DNA of 64,000 bases, from NCBI RefSeq assembly GCF_020439865.1, contig NZ_JAGRPF010000103.1, positions 55,880 to 119,879 on the forward strand, in the 5' to 3' direction. This DNA comes from Prosthecobacter sp. (GTDB lineage Bacteria; Verrucomicrobiota; Verrucomicrobiia; Verrucomicrobiales; Verrucomicrobiaceae). A program made the position numbers and the translations under genes. The notes below the pieces were generated by a model. The model did not search any database. It was not told where the DNA came from and was given only the letters and a program-made list of their open reading frames with translations. This document shows positions 52,201 to 60,252 of the stretch, one piece after another. Numbering within the stretch: the stretch's first letter is position 1; the number at the start of each line of letters is the position of its first letter.

Positions 52201-52464
52201 TGGAACCATGCCCGCCAGATATTCCTCCGGCTTTTCCTGATGCTGCGAGAGTGCGGAGAGACGCTGCAGAATGCGTTGGAAGAACTCGCCCGCCGCTTTA
52301 CGGGTGAAAGTCATCGCCGCGACAGCCTCCGGCGGCTGCCCAAGAGCTAGCAGATGCAGATACCGCCGCACAAGCTGGTACGTTTTGCCAGAACCTGCAG
52401 AGGCGGAGACGAGGATGTGGCGGAGGCGGTTCACGCGTGACGACGATGCAAGCCCACGCGACAC
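49264..52464 (-). CDS. UvrD/AddA-type helicase-nuclease
   Basis: A protein of about 1066 residues. The likely start is the GTG at 52464, 10 bp after a GGA and just past the preceding stop; a GTG at 52434 is also possible. Helicase motifs: Walker A ILVSASAGSGKTYQLVRRY, motif Ic AMTFTRKAAGEFF, motif II HWLFDEFQDTSRVQWN, motif III AVGDPKQSIYLWR, and VMTIHKAKGLEFDVVLLPD. The C-terminal ~180 residues are a PD-(D/E)xK nuclease: GSLVHELLARVE, GVFDRVVV, RLIDFKTDD and the QxxxY in QIVLYQKAL. This is the AddA plan, used in double-strand-break end resection. No AddB gene is in the window. Confidence 0.9.
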   Translation of the reverse strand: MSRGLASSSRVNRLRHILVSASAGSGKTYQLVRRYLHLLALGQPPEAVAAMTFTRKAAGEFFQRILQRLSALSQHQEKPEEYLAGMVPQPVLWPEFAVLLRQVTQRLHRLRLGTMDSFFANITACFPLELGLPLGASVMAENEAAQARHEALDALLERIHSSRDDAAGRALLEGFKQATFGVEERSAVDSLESWINDHHATWLDSEGISQWGALPALDISEDDDLAAALDELRNHFVPARPKSGEFMEQLLSLAAELEPGHKPEDRVEDFLKKSAASWRELRAGNAVVTWGGGKNPVFGEAARAWVRVAEALLKNEIKCRAQRTRGMAALMELYEAEYARRVRSRGRLSFADVQRLLAEATQGGAGWMDHERGDLWFRLDGRYDHWLFDEFQDTSRVQWNVVRGLVDEVMQDDSGRRSFYAVGDPKQSIYLWRQAEPGLFDDVVREWPHRGEDGLEPQTLSQSFRSAPPVLSAVNAVFENKEGIESLLPGCTSGFAFKKHEAAERNQRLAGYAALLSVPKEEGVRNPSTTPALVSLLNEIRPLERGLSCAVLVRGNKKANEIAEELRTETGMEVVCESQQYPATDNAVTLALLSLLQLSAHPADTLALEHLKMTPLWTQIDSAGQGWPLTCHQVRESVFERGFVGFTEVWTRLLRELLPEMDAFHELRLRQFGEIAAEFDAGGSRDIDQFLQHARDMPMQVRGAASAVQVMTIHKAKGLEFDVVLLPDLDGEAMNQVRRRSLIVNRDGRGISWVLQEPPRIFAPLHEALNEEMETSKQRSGFESLCRLYVAMTRAKCGLYLIAEPPPKKEDAAMKESQFLRRMLGVAGDGQEHHGYLNEWETGDAQWFADLKGEKPEYADVKTAGRPLGELLREFQPMAKRVTPSGEEDFQVKGSVLFSAGREPGRRLGSLVHELLARVEWWDADSSMEDLESLWRASGLLRGDEIEKTAVSMVRGVLASEAADFAFTRPSAEAEAWRERPFDLIHDGSWISGVFDRVVVLRDSVRLIDFKTDDVADENSLAEKVAGYRPQIVLYQKALARLTGLPTERIKCALLFTRNSRLVDVN

Positions 52465-52480
52465 ATCATGTCCAGCACTC

Positions 52481-53377
52481 TCACTTTTCCACCCAGCGCC
52501 GGATCCACGGCAGGGCGAGCACGACTGAAACAATGATTCCCGCGCCGAAGTAAAAGCCCACGCTCATGAATTCGGCTTTTCCAAACACCAAGGCGGCGAG
52601 AATGATGCCGTAAACGGGTTCCATGTTGTAGACAACGTTCACGGTGAAAACACTGACCCGCCTCAGCGCGTCCATGAAGCCCGCATACGCCGCCACGGTG
52701 CAGACCAGGGCAAGCACCACAACCCACAGCGCGGAAGAAGAGTTCGGCAACGAAGGGGTGATTCCATTCTCAAGCAAAGGGCGCGAAAGCAACGCCGCCA
52801 GACAGGCGCCAGTCATTTGGTAGAGGCCGATGACGCTCCAATGCGTGTCTTTGGCGACCTGCTGCTTGCTCAGGGTGGCAAAGAATGCCGCAAGCACCGC
52901 GGCCCCAAGGGCGACGGAAAATCCGAGCCAGTAGCGAACCTCGACTTCGTAGATCAGCCACACCGCTCCGACCATGACCGCTCCGACGAGAAGTTCGGAC
53001 AACCGCCAGCGCCTTGAGCCATCGATGAGCGGTTCGATCAACGAGCACCACAGCATGGCGGTGGGCATCACCGCGAGGCAGACGGAGGCCGTGGCAAGCC
53101 GGGCCGACCAAAAGAACAAAATCCAGTGCAGACCTAGCACAACACCGACACCGAGCATCGCCAATACTCTCCCCCTGGCAGGCCGGAGAGAATGCCCCAT
53201 CAACCCTGCAAGCACTGCAAAACCGACAGCAGCAAGCAAGGTGCGCCACACGACGACATCAACAGGAGGCAGCAGGATGAGCTTGCCTAAAATCGCCGTG
53301 AGCCCCCAGGCCAGCACCACAAGGTGCAGCTGAAGATAGGTGCGCGCGTTTGAGCGAGGCATGGGTCGGGCGGTCAT
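52481..53377 (-). CDS. EamA-family (DMT superfamily) transporter
   Basis: A 298-residue inner-membrane protein with about ten hydrophobic helices arranged as two EamA repeats of five. Family stretches are LVVLAWGLTAILGKLILL, the first-repeat end ATASVCLAVMPTAMLWCSLI, and the second-repeat end FTVNVVYNMEPVYGIILAAL with its conserved EP. EamA proteins export or import small metabolites such as amino acids. I chose the ATG at 53377; another at 53362 is possible. The helicase-nuclease gene starts 17 bp beyond its stop, so the two may be co-transcribed. Confidence 0.88.
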   Translation of the reverse strand: MTARPMPRSNARTYLQLHLVVLAWGLTAILGKLILLPPVDVVVWRTLLAAVGFAVLAGLMGHSLRPARGRVLAMLGVGVVLGLHWILFFWSARLATASVCLAVMPTAMLWCSLIEPLIDGSRRWRLSELLVGAVMVGAVWLIYEVEVRYWLGFSVALGAAVLAAFFATLSKQQVAKDTHWSVIGLYQMTGACLAALLSRPLLENGITPSLPNSSSALWVVVLALVCTVAAYAGFMDALRRVSVFTVNVVYNMEPVYGIILAALVFGKAEFMSVGFYFGAGIIVSVVLALPWIRRWVEK

Positions 53378-53495
53378 ACTGTCCGGCAACCCGCAACGTG
53401 GAAAGACAATGTTGGAGTTGTAAGCGAAACAAACCGACCGCCGGCCCTGTATCAGTAATGCGAATTCTGGGTGCCCTGGCCCCCGAACTTACACC

Positions 53496-53524
53496 TTGAC
53501 GTTGAGCGGCACGGAAGCAGTAAT
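53496..53524 (+). promoter_or_regulatory. Candidate promoter of bamA
   Basis: TTGACG (53496-53501) and AGTAAT (53519-53524) are 17 bp apart in the 224-bp gap between the divergent DMT transporter and bamA. The -35 matches the sigma-70 consensus at 5 of 6 positions and the -10 at 4 of 6. This would give a leader of about 70 nt. I see nothing else definite in the gap. Confidence 0.4.
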
Positions 53525-53601
53525 GCACGCTTGTCGTACGCCCGTTCAAGCGCACCACCTCCGCCCAGTCCCCTTCCCGTCTGCCCACTCCGCCCCTGCC
53601 T

Positions 53602-55950
53602 ATGAATTACGGATCCCTCTCCCTGACTCGATTGACGCTATTCTCCGCGGCGGTCATCGCACTTTTGATCACCTCACCTCAACGAGTTCAGGCACAGTCG
53701 GTCATCCCTGTGGCGCCCACGGCCAAGAAAATCGTGAAGGATGTTCAGATCATCTTCAAAGGTGCGATCAAGCTGGATGAGAACCGCATCCGCAGCCAGA
53801 TGTCCACCCGCGTGGGACAGCCCTTCACAAATGAGGCGGTCGAACGCGACATCCGTGCCCTCTACAGCACAGGCACGGTGGAGAATCTGGACATTCGCGC
53901 CGTGGACGTCGCGGGCGGCGTGCGAGTGATCGTGGAGATCATCGGCCGCGGGGGCATCGGCGAGATCAGCTTCCTGGGCAACACTGCTTTCGACAACGAA
54001 AAGCTTCGCAAAGAGATCGAGGTCAAAGTGGGCGACCCGGTGGATGACGGCAAGCTTTCAGCGGCCCAGCAGAAGATTGTGACGCTGTATGAGAAGAAGG
54101 GGTTTTCCGACGTGACCGCGAGCTATGATGTCGTGCCTTCAACCCGTGAAGGTTTCTCCAGCGTGATTTTCAAGATCGACGAGGGTGCCCGCGGCATCAT
54201 TCATGACATCCGCTTCGAGGGCAACACCGCCATCAAATCCCGGGTGCTGAGAGGCAAGATCAAATCGAAAGAGCACCACGTCTGGAATCTCTGGGGAAAA
54301 AAGGGAAAGCTGAACAATCAGGATCTGCAGGAAGACATCAAGAATCTTGAACAGGCGTTCCAAGATCAAGGTTATGTGTACGCCAAGGTGACGGAAATCC
54401 GACGCGAACCCGTTTCCGCCAAGCAGATGGATCTCGTGTACGTGATCAACGAGGGGGCCAAATATGACGTCTCGGGTGTCAACCTTTCCGGCAACACGAT
54501 CTTCACCCAGGATGCCCTGATGGCAGGGATCAAGACCGAGCCTGGATTCCCCTACGTGGGCAGCTTCGTGAAGGCTGATGAAAAGATGATCCAGGACTAC
54601 TATGGTTCACGCGGTTATGCGGATGCGAGAGTGGAAACCAGCATTCTGGAGGCAGGGCCCGGCCAGGTCACGGTGGCCTATCACATCACCGAAGGAACCA
54701 AGTCCTACATCAGCAAGGTGAACATCTCCGGCAACTCCGTCACGAAGGACGAAGTCATCCGTCGCGAACTCCCCTTTGCCCCCGGTGAGGAACTCAACAC
54801 GGTCAAGATTGCCGCCGGCAAAAGCCGTCTGGAAAACCTAAACTACTTCAGCATGGTGGACATCCGTAACACCCCCTCGATTGCCGAAGGGTACAAGGAT
54901 GTGGACATCAATGTGGCGGAGCAGTCGACCGGCACGGTCAACTTCGGCGCAGGCTTCAGTTCCATCGACAGCATCACCGGCTTCATTCAGGTGACTCAGA
55001 CCAACTTCGACATCAGCGACTGGAAAGACTTCCGGGGCGGCGGCCAGCGATTCAACGCCAACCTACGCGCGGGCGCCCTCCGCCGGGACGTCAGCTTGAG
55101 CTGGACAGAACCATGGTTCATGGGCCGTGAACTGGCCCTCACCGTTGAGGCGTTCTATCATAACCTCTACTACCTCTCGAACCGTTTCAACCAAACCAAC
55201 GTCGGAGCTTCTACGGGCCTGCGCAAACGGCTGGGTGAGCACTCATACGTTGAGGGCACCTACACTCTTCAGCAGGTCACCATCGACGGCATCGCGAACG
55301 GCTCCACCCCGTTCATCACCGGTGAGGCGGGCAACTACCTCCAGAGCAAAATCGATGTGAACTGGGTGCATGACACCCGCGATAGTGTGTTCATCACACG
55401 CAGTGGTCACAAGCTGGAGGCCGGCGCCCTGATCTCGGGCCTGGGAGGAGATGTTCAGGTCTATGGAATGAACGTGGGCGGCCAACAGTATTTCAATCTG
55501 CCGGGAGACACCATTTTGAGTTTCGAAGGCATGTTCCGGACTGTAGAAAAGTGGGGCGGCAGCCGCGTTCCCATCTTCGAACGCCAGTTCCTCGGCGGCG
55601 CCAACAACCTGCGTGGTTTCAACTACCGCCATGCCGGCCCCAAAGACGCCACTGGAGAACCCCTCGGGGGCACGACCTCGGTCTATGCCACCAGTGAGTT
55701 TTCCATCCCAGTGCACATCACAAGCAATTCCGACAAATCGCCTCGTGTGGTCGTATTCGGCGACATCGGCACCGTCAGCGGCGCCATAGGAGCCACCACA
55801 GGCGATGGCGACATTTACTCTGACGTTGGCCTGGGTGTGCGTCTCTTCCTGCCCGTCGGCCCGATCCGCATTGACTATGCGGTGCCGATGTCCAAAGACC
55901 AATATACCGGTTCTGGGCGCTTCCAGTTCAACATGGGCTACAAGTTCTAG
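53602..55950 (+). CDS. bamA: Outer membrane protein assembly factor BamA
   Basis: A 782-residue Omp85-family protein that folds and inserts beta-barrel proteins into the outer membrane. A signal peptide (about residues 1-32, ending RVQAQ) is followed by five POTRA domains (about 45-435; for example ISFLGNTAFDNEKLRKEI and VNISGNSVTKDEVIRREL). The C-terminal 16-strand barrel has the lid-loop motif VPIFERQFLGGANNLRGF (the RGF hallmark) and the end strand RFQFNMGYKF, finishing with the Phe that signals barrel insertion. The gene leads a cluster with the OmpH-family chaperone and lpxD, as in many Gram-negatives. No Shine-Dalgarno before the ATG. Confidence 0.97.
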   Translation: MNYGSLSLTRLTLFSAAVIALLITSPQRVQAQSVIPVAPTAKKIVKDVQIIFKGAIKLDENRIRSQMSTRVGQPFTNEAVERDIRALYSTGTVENLDIRAVDVAGGVRVIVEIIGRGGIGEISFLGNTAFDNEKLRKEIEVKVGDPVDDGKLSAAQQKIVTLYEKKGFSDVTASYDVVPSTREGFSSVIFKIDEGARGIIHDIRFEGNTAIKSRVLRGKIKSKEHHVWNLWGKKGKLNNQDLQEDIKNLEQAFQDQGYVYAKVTEIRREPVSAKQMDLVYVINEGAKYDVSGVNLSGNTIFTQDALMAGIKTEPGFPYVGSFVKADEKMIQDYYGSRGYADARVETSILEAGPGQVTVAYHITEGTKSYISKVNISGNSVTKDEVIRRELPFAPGEELNTVKIAAGKSRLENLNYFSMVDIRNTPSIAEGYKDVDINVAEQSTGTVNFGAGFSSIDSITGFIQVTQTNFDISDWKDFRGGGQRFNANLRAGALRRDVSLSWTEPWFMGRELALTVEAFYHNLYYLSNRFNQTNVGASTGLRKRLGEHSYVEGTYTLQQVTIDGIANGSTPFITGEAGNYLQSKIDVNWVHDTRDSVFITRSGHKLEAGALISGLGGDVQVYGMNVGGQQYFNLPGDTILSFEGMFRTVEKWGGSRVPIFERQFLGGANNLRGFNYRHAGPKDATGEPLGGTTSVYATSEFSIPVHITSNSDKSPRVVVFGDIGTVSGAIGATTGDGDIYSDVGLGVRLFLPVGPIRIDYAVPMSKDQYTGSGRFQFNMGYKF

Positions 55951-56010
55951 CGCCATGTTTCAGACATTTTGTTTGTCTGCCCCTTCAATCCCGTTCAAAC
56001 TACCCCTCTT

Positions 56011-56640
56011 ATGATTCGTAGCGCGTTCATCGCTTTCATCCTTGCCACCTTCACCCTTCAGGCCGCCGATCTCAAAATCGGTGTCGTGGACATGTCCAAA
56101 GTCTTTCAAGAATTCCACAAGACGAAGTCCGCGGCAGAGAAGTACAAGGGCAACTACGAAAAGGCCGCCCAGGAAATGCAGGAGCGGCAGACGGTTTACA
56201 AGAACCTCGCTGCTGAGGCCCAGAAGCTGCAGAAGATGGCGCAGGATCCGATCATCACCCCCGATCAGCGCAACAAATATGCCGCCGAACTCGGTGAAAA
56301 AGTGAAGGAGATTCGCTCCATGGAAATGGAGATGCAGGAGTTCGCCGAACGCCGTCAGACTCAGCTCAAGCAGGAGGACATGCAGATCCGCAAGGGGCTC
56401 TACGAAGAAATTCTCGTCGTCGTCCGTGATCGCTCCAAGGCCGACGGGTATGACATCGTCTTCGACAAGACCGGGGTCAGCCTTTCGACCGTCCCCATCA
56501 TTCTCCACGTCAAGGAAGGTGCAGCGACCGACCTCACTGATCAGTTGATCGTCGAGCTCAACAAAGACGCTCCGCCTCCTGGCGCAGACCCAAAGAAACA
56601 AGATGCCGAGGCTCCCAAGGCCGAAGAACCGAAAAAATAA
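56011..56640 (+). CDS. OmpH/Skp-family periplasmic chaperone
   Basis: A 209-residue exported protein; I took the ATG at 56011, giving signal MIRSAFIAFILATFTLQA, over an open frame 14 codons longer. The N-terminal strand LKIGVVDMSKVFQEFHKT is the OmpH/Skp hallmark, followed by long helices forming the tentacles (KYKGNYEKAAQEMQERQ and ELGEKVKEIRSMEMEMQEF) and a return strand with YDIVFDKTGVSL. It holds unfolded outer-membrane proteins in the periplasm and feeds them to BamA, encoded 60 bp upstream. A Lys/Pro/Ala-rich tail follows. A strong hairpin terminator comes right after its stop. Confidence 0.93.
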   Translation: MIRSAFIAFILATFTLQAADLKIGVVDMSKVFQEFHKTKSAAEKYKGNYEKAAQEMQERQTVYKNLAAEAQKLQKMAQDPIITPDQRNKYAAELGEKVKEIRSMEMEMQEFAERRQTQLKQEDMQIRKGLYEEILVVVRDRSKADGYDIVFDKTGVSLSTVPIILHVKEGAATDLTDQLIVELNKDAPPPGADPKKQDAEAPKAEEPKK

Positions 56641-56660
56641 TCGGCGTCAGTCAAAATTCC

Positions 56661-56696
56661 AAGGGCACGCCGCAAGAAATTGCGACGTGCCCTTTT
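56661..56696 (+). terminator. Rho-independent-type terminator after the OmpH-family gene
   Basis: AAGGGCACG (56661-56669) pairs with CGTGCCCTT (56686-56694), and inside it CGCAA pairs with TTGCG around a GAAA tetraloop (56676-56679), with one C/A mismatch. The 14-bp composite stem is followed by TT then GATTTT. It starts 20 bp beyond the stop of the chaperone gene, so it should end the bamA transcript before lpxD. Confidence 0.75.
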
Positions 56697-56727
56697 GATT
56701 TTCACCGCAATCATACATCATCGTCCA

Positions 56728-57789
56728 ATGAGCAATTCCATCACTCTGCAGAAACTGGCTGAATTGGTCGGCGGAGAACTCTGGCGAGGAGAGCCGGATG
56801 ATGTGATCACCGGCTTGAATTCGATCACGGAAGCAGCCCAAGGGGAGGTCACCTTTCTCGGCAACCCCCGCTATCTGCCCGCGCTCAAGACCACGCGAGC
56901 ATCGGCTGCACTCGTGAAGGAGGATCTGGCGGCGCAGGATGCACGGGAAGGGCTGGCGCTCATTCGCGTCAAAAACCCCACGGTCGCGTTCTCGTCGGTG
57001 ATCCGTTGGTTCGGACCGCCCGCTCCTGCGTTCGTGCCAGGCGTCCATCCCACTGCCATTGTCGCACCTGATGCCAAGTTTGATCCGGAAAAGGTCAGTA
57101 TTGGCGCCCATGCGATCATCGAAGAAGGTGTTACCATAGGCGACGGCACCGTCATTCATCCTGGCACTTTTGTGGGCCGCAGTGTTCGCATCGGGGCAAA
57201 TTGCACGCTGCATGCCAACAGCATCATCAATGAGCGTTGCGTCCTCGGCAATCGCGTTATCCTGCACAGCGGCGCCGTCATCGGCAGTGACGGCTTCGGC
57301 TACGAACTCGTCAAAGGCCGCCATCAAAAGATCGAACAGGTCGGTATCGTCCAGATCGACGACGACGTCGAGGTCGGCTCCTGTACCACCATCGACCGTG
57401 CGCGTTTTGGCCGCACGTGGATCGGGGAGGGCTGTAAAATTGACAACTTGGTGCAGGTCGCTCATAACGTCGTCCTCGGGAAACACTGCATCTTGTGCGC
57501 ACAGACCGGCATCTCCGGCAGCAGCCGCCTCGGCAATTACGTCACGACGGCCGGGCAGGCGGGAGTGACGGGCCACCTGGAGATTGCGGATCAGATCATG
57601 GTCCTCGCCAAGGCTGGCGTCACTAAAAGCCTCACGGAGGCTGGCGCTTACGTTGGCTTCCCTGCAAGGCCGATCGCAGAAGGGCGCAAAATCATGGCCG
57701 GGGCAGCCCGCATCCCGGAGTTAATCGAACGCGTGCGCGAACTGGAGAAAAAGCTCGCCGAACTCGAAGGTAAAGTCGCCAAGGAGTGA
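56728..57789 (+). CDS. lpxD: UDP-3-O-acylglucosamine N-acyltransferase LpxD
   Basis: A 353-residue enzyme of lipid A biosynthesis, adding the second acyl chain to UDP-acylglucosamine in the cytoplasm. The ATG at 56728 gives the family N-terminus (LQKLAELVGGELWRGE); a longer frame would start inside the upstream terminator. The N-terminal uridine-binding domain leads to a left-handed beta-helix of hexapeptide repeats (VSIGAHAIIEEGVTIGDGTV, IGANCTLHAN), with the catalytic His in LVQVAHNVVLGKH and GSDGFGYELVKGRHQKI. It ends with a helix (IPELIERVRELEKKLAELEG). It confirms a lipid A outer membrane. fabZ and lpxA, often next, are absent here. Confidence 0.96.
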   Translation: MSNSITLQKLAELVGGELWRGEPDDVITGLNSITEAAQGEVTFLGNPRYLPALKTTRASAALVKEDLAAQDAREGLALIRVKNPTVAFSSVIRWFGPPAPAFVPGVHPTAIVAPDAKFDPEKVSIGAHAIIEEGVTIGDGTVIHPGTFVGRSVRIGANCTLHANSIINERCVLGNRVILHSGAVIGSDGFGYELVKGRHQKIEQVGIVQIDDDVEVGSCTTIDRARFGRTWIGEGCKIDNLVQVAHNVVLGKHCILCAQTGISGSSRLGNYVTTAGQAGVTGHLEIADQIMVLAKAGVTKSLTEAGAYVGFPARPIAEGRKIMAGAARIPELIERVRELEKKLAELEGKVAKE

Positions 57790-57825
57790 TCCTGCGGCAG
57801 CGCGGAGCCAGATTGCAGCGTGACG

Positions 57826-57853
57826 TTGCCAAGAATGGCATTCGTTCTATCTT
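57826..57853 (+). promoter_or_regulatory. Candidate promoter of trpB
   Basis: TTGCCA (57826-57831) and TATCTT (57848-57853) are 16 bp apart, 11 bp before the trpB ATG at 57865. The transcript would have a leader of only about 5 nt. The rest of the spacer shows no attenuator or T-box. Confidence 0.4.
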
Positions 57854-57864
57854 CCCCTCCCCCC

Positions 57865-59091
57865 ATGAACGCCGCCTCCATTCTTCCGCTACCAGTGATG
57901 CCCGACGCCCACGGCCACTTCGGCCAGTACGGCGGCATGTTCGTGCCTGAAACGCTCATGGCGGCGCTTTCCGAACTGTCCGACCACTATGAGAAGGCCA
58001 AGGCCGACCCTGCCTTCCAGAAAGAGCTCGACCGCCTGCTCCACGAATACGTCGGCCGCCCCACGCCGCTGTATTTCGCCGAACGCTGGACCGAGAAACT
58101 CGGCGGCGCCAAAATTTATCTCAAACGCGAGGACCTGCTGCACACCGGCGCGCACAAGATCAATAACGCCCTCGGCCAGATCCTGCTCGCGCAGCGCCTC
58201 GGCAAGAAGCGCATCATCGCAGAAACCGGCGCCGGCCAGCACGGGGTCGCCACCGCCACGGTTTGCGCACGCTTTGGCTTCGAGTGCGTCATTTACATGG
58301 GCAAGGTCGATATGGAGCGCCAGGCGCTCAATGTCGCCCGCATGCGCTTCCTCGGCGCGGAAGTGCGTGCCGTCACTGCAGGGCAGGCCACGCTCAAGGA
58401 AGCGGTGAACGAGGCCATGCGCGACTGGGTCACCAACGTGCGCACCACGCATTACATCCTCGGTTCCGCTCTCGGTTCGCATCCGTTCCCGATGATGGTG
58501 CGCGATTTCCATCGCGTCATCGGAGTCGAGGCACGTCGGCAGATCTTGGAACGCGAAGAACGTCTGCCCGACCTCCTCGTCGCCTGCGTTGGCGGCGGCA
58601 GCAACAGCATCGGCCTCTTCCATCCCTTCCTGAACGACAAGGACGTGCGCATGACCGGCGTCGAAGCCGGTGGAGACGGCATCATTCCTGAACGCCATGC
58701 CGCACGCTTCCAAGGCGGTCGTCTCGGTGTCCTTCAGGGCACCAAGACCTGGCTGCTCGCCAATGCCGACGGACAGATCGAGCTCACGCACAGCGTCAGC
58801 GCCGGCCTCGACTACGCCGCCATCGGCCCCGAGCACGCCTGGCTGCACGACCAGGGCCGTGTCACCTACAATTTCGCCACCGATGACGAAGCGCTCGCCG
58901 CCTTTCAGGAACTCAGCCAGGTCGAGGGCATCATTCCAGCTCTCGAAAGCTCCCATGCCATCGCCGAGGTCAAAAAAGTGGCCCCCACGATGCGCAAAGA
59001 CCAGATCATCCTCGTCAATCTCAGCGGACGCGGAGACAAAGACGTCGCCCAGGCCGCGCGCATGATCTTCGGCGAGGAATTGAAGTTCTGA
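57865..59091 (+). CDS. trpB: Tryptophan synthase beta chain
   Basis: A 408-residue PLP enzyme joining indole and serine to make tryptophan. The ATG at 57865 gives the family start ([20 protein letters not shown]); the frame is open 15 codons further but lacks support. The PLP lysine is in [20 protein letters not shown], and other landmarks are [15 protein letters not shown], the phosphate-binding [24 protein letters not shown] and [13 protein letters not shown]. The partner trpA and the rest of the trp genes are not in the window, so the gene is not in a trp operon here. No leader peptide or T-box is visible upstream. Confidence 0.96.
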   Translation: MNAASILPLPVMPDAHGHFGQYGGMFVPETLMAALSELSDHYEKAKADPAFQKELDRLLHEYVGRPTPLYFAERWTEKLGGAKIYLKREDLLHTGAHKINNALGQILLAQRLGKKRIIAETGAGQHGVATATVCARFGFECVIYMGKVDMERQALNVARMRFLGAEVRAVTAGQATLKEAVNEAMRDWVTNVRTTHYILGSALGSHPFPMMVRDFHRVIGVEARRQILEREERLPDLLVACVGGGSNSIGLFHPFLNDKDVRMTGVEAGGDGIIPERHAARFQGGRLGVLQGTKTWLLANADGQIELTHSVSAGLDYAAIGPEHAWLHDQGRVTYNFATDDEALAAFQELSQVEGIIPALESSHAIAEVKKVAPTMRKDQIILVNLSGRGDKDVAQAARMIFGEELKF

Positions 59092-59096
59092 TCGGC

Positions 59097-59813
59097 ATGA
59101 AAGCGTGGATCATGGTCTTTTGCGTGGGTGCGTTCGCATGCGACGGCGCATTCGCAGAAGCCAGGCGCATCCACGTGTTCGTCGCACTCGCGGACAACGA
59201 GCATCAAGGCATCGCCAAGGTGCCGGTGAAAATCGGGAATGGTGATGACGCGGAGGAAAACCTGTATTGGGGGAATTCAGAGGGCTTCAAGGCGGTTTTC
59301 AGTCACAGCAAGATGTGGAAGCTCGAAAAGGCCGAGGCCAATCCCACCCCTGAAATCCTCGACCGCCGTTCGTATCGACATGTGTCTAAGGACTGCATGC
59401 TCGTTGCCGAGGCTTGGCGTGGAAAGAACATCCACCAATGCCTTGAGGCTTTCTTCGCCAGTTTGCGCGACCGCAAAAGCGACCTCACGGCCTTCATTGG
59501 TCACAACGGACTCATGGACGAGCCCGTGAGTGTCGCCATCCTCGATGTCTCGATCAAGCCCACCGACGCCATCATCCTCTGCTGCCTCAGCGGCAGTTAC
59601 TTCAAACCGCATCTCGAAGCGTTGAAAGCACGGCCCGTTCTCACCACCGAGCAGCTCATGTATCCCGGATCCTTCCTGCTGCGTGATGCGCTCGAAGTCT
59701 GGCTGCGTAACGGCACGCGTTCGGAAATCCGCCTGGCGGCTGCGAAGGCGTATGCCACCAATCAAGACATCTCCATCAAAGCCGCGACGGGTGTGTTTAC
59801 CAAGCTTGAGTAA
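59097..59813 (+). CDS. Exported protein with caspase-like (clan CD) His/Cys arrangement
   Basis: A 238-residue protein with a signal peptide cut near residue 20 (AFA). The mature N-terminus IHVFVALADNEHQGIAKVPV and the segment GNGDDAEENLYWGNSEGF are conserved in a family of bacterial hypothetical proteins that I recognise only by pattern. A hydrophobic strand leads to His136 (LTAFIGHNGLMD) and a second to Cys162/Cys163 (DAIILCCLSGSYF), the order and spacing of the His-Cys dyad in caspase/gingipain-fold peptidases. Activity is inferred, not established. It starts 5 bp after trpB and ends 2 bp before the next gene. Confidence 0.65.
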   Translation: MKAWIMVFCVGAFACDGAFAEARRIHVFVALADNEHQGIAKVPVKIGNGDDAEENLYWGNSEGFKAVFSHSKMWKLEKAEANPTPEILDRRSYRHVSKDCMLVAEAWRGKNIHQCLEAFFASLRDRKSDLTAFIGHNGLMDEPVSVAILDVSIKPTDAIILCCLSGSYFKPHLEALKARPVLTTEQLMYPGSFLLRDALEVWLRNGTRSEIRLAAAKAYATNQDISIKAATGVFTKLE

Positions 59814-59815
59814 AC

Positions 59816-60244
59816 ATGAGCGAAGCAGCTATCGGTTCCAAGTCGTTGAAGAATTGCTGTTGCGGCTGCCTGGGACTCTTCGCGTTGTTTGTCGTGTTTG
59901 CGCTAATCGTCTTCGACGGACGCATCTTCTGGACGAAGGCCGCCGCGATTGAAACAGCCTGCAAATGGTCCAGAATGCTACCTCCGCCAGTTCCTGCAGA
60001 TCAGATTGACGTCAAAGTTCAGGGCAGTGGATTCACCCGCACCTTCATCGTCACCTTCACATCGAAACCTGACATCATACTTCGGTGGTTATGGGCGTCG
60101 TCTGGAACAGAGGTAGAGTTCAGTTCGATTCACGAACTCGAAGATCAAGTCATTCAGGTGGCTCCTGGTGACAGAGCCATGCATGCGGAAATCAGGATTT
60201 CTAACAATGGCACCGAGGTTGCCATTGAGACTTGGTGGAGCTAA
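59816..60244 (+). CDS. Small membrane-anchored hypothetical protein
   Basis: A 142-residue protein. An N-terminal Cys-rich patch (NCCCGCLG) leads into a membrane helix (about residues 19-33, LFALFVVFALIVFDG). The remaining ~100 residues appear beta-rich and were probably outside the membrane: DQIDVKVQGSGFTRTFIVTF, PDIILRWLW, AEIRISNNGTEVAIETWW. No family is recognised. The start lies 2 bp after the preceding stop, so it is probably coupled to the caspase-like protein. The gene is AT-richer than its neighbours. Confidence 0.65.
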   Translation: MSEAAIGSKSLKNCCCGCLGLFALFVVFALIVFDGRIFWTKAAAIETACKWSRMLPPPVPADQIDVKVQGSGFTRTFIVTFTSKPDIILRWLWASSGTEVEFSSIHELEDQVIQVAPGDRAMHAEIRISNNGTEVAIETWWS

Positions 60245-60252
60245 ACAGCCCC

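Noticed and set aside
53390..53601. Possible SRP-like or other structured RNA in the gap before bamA (contains CACGGAAGCAGTAATG)
   Set aside because: The invariant GGAAGG-AGCAGC core of bacterial SRP RNA is not present, and no other RNA family was recognised; only a promoter candidate is kept.
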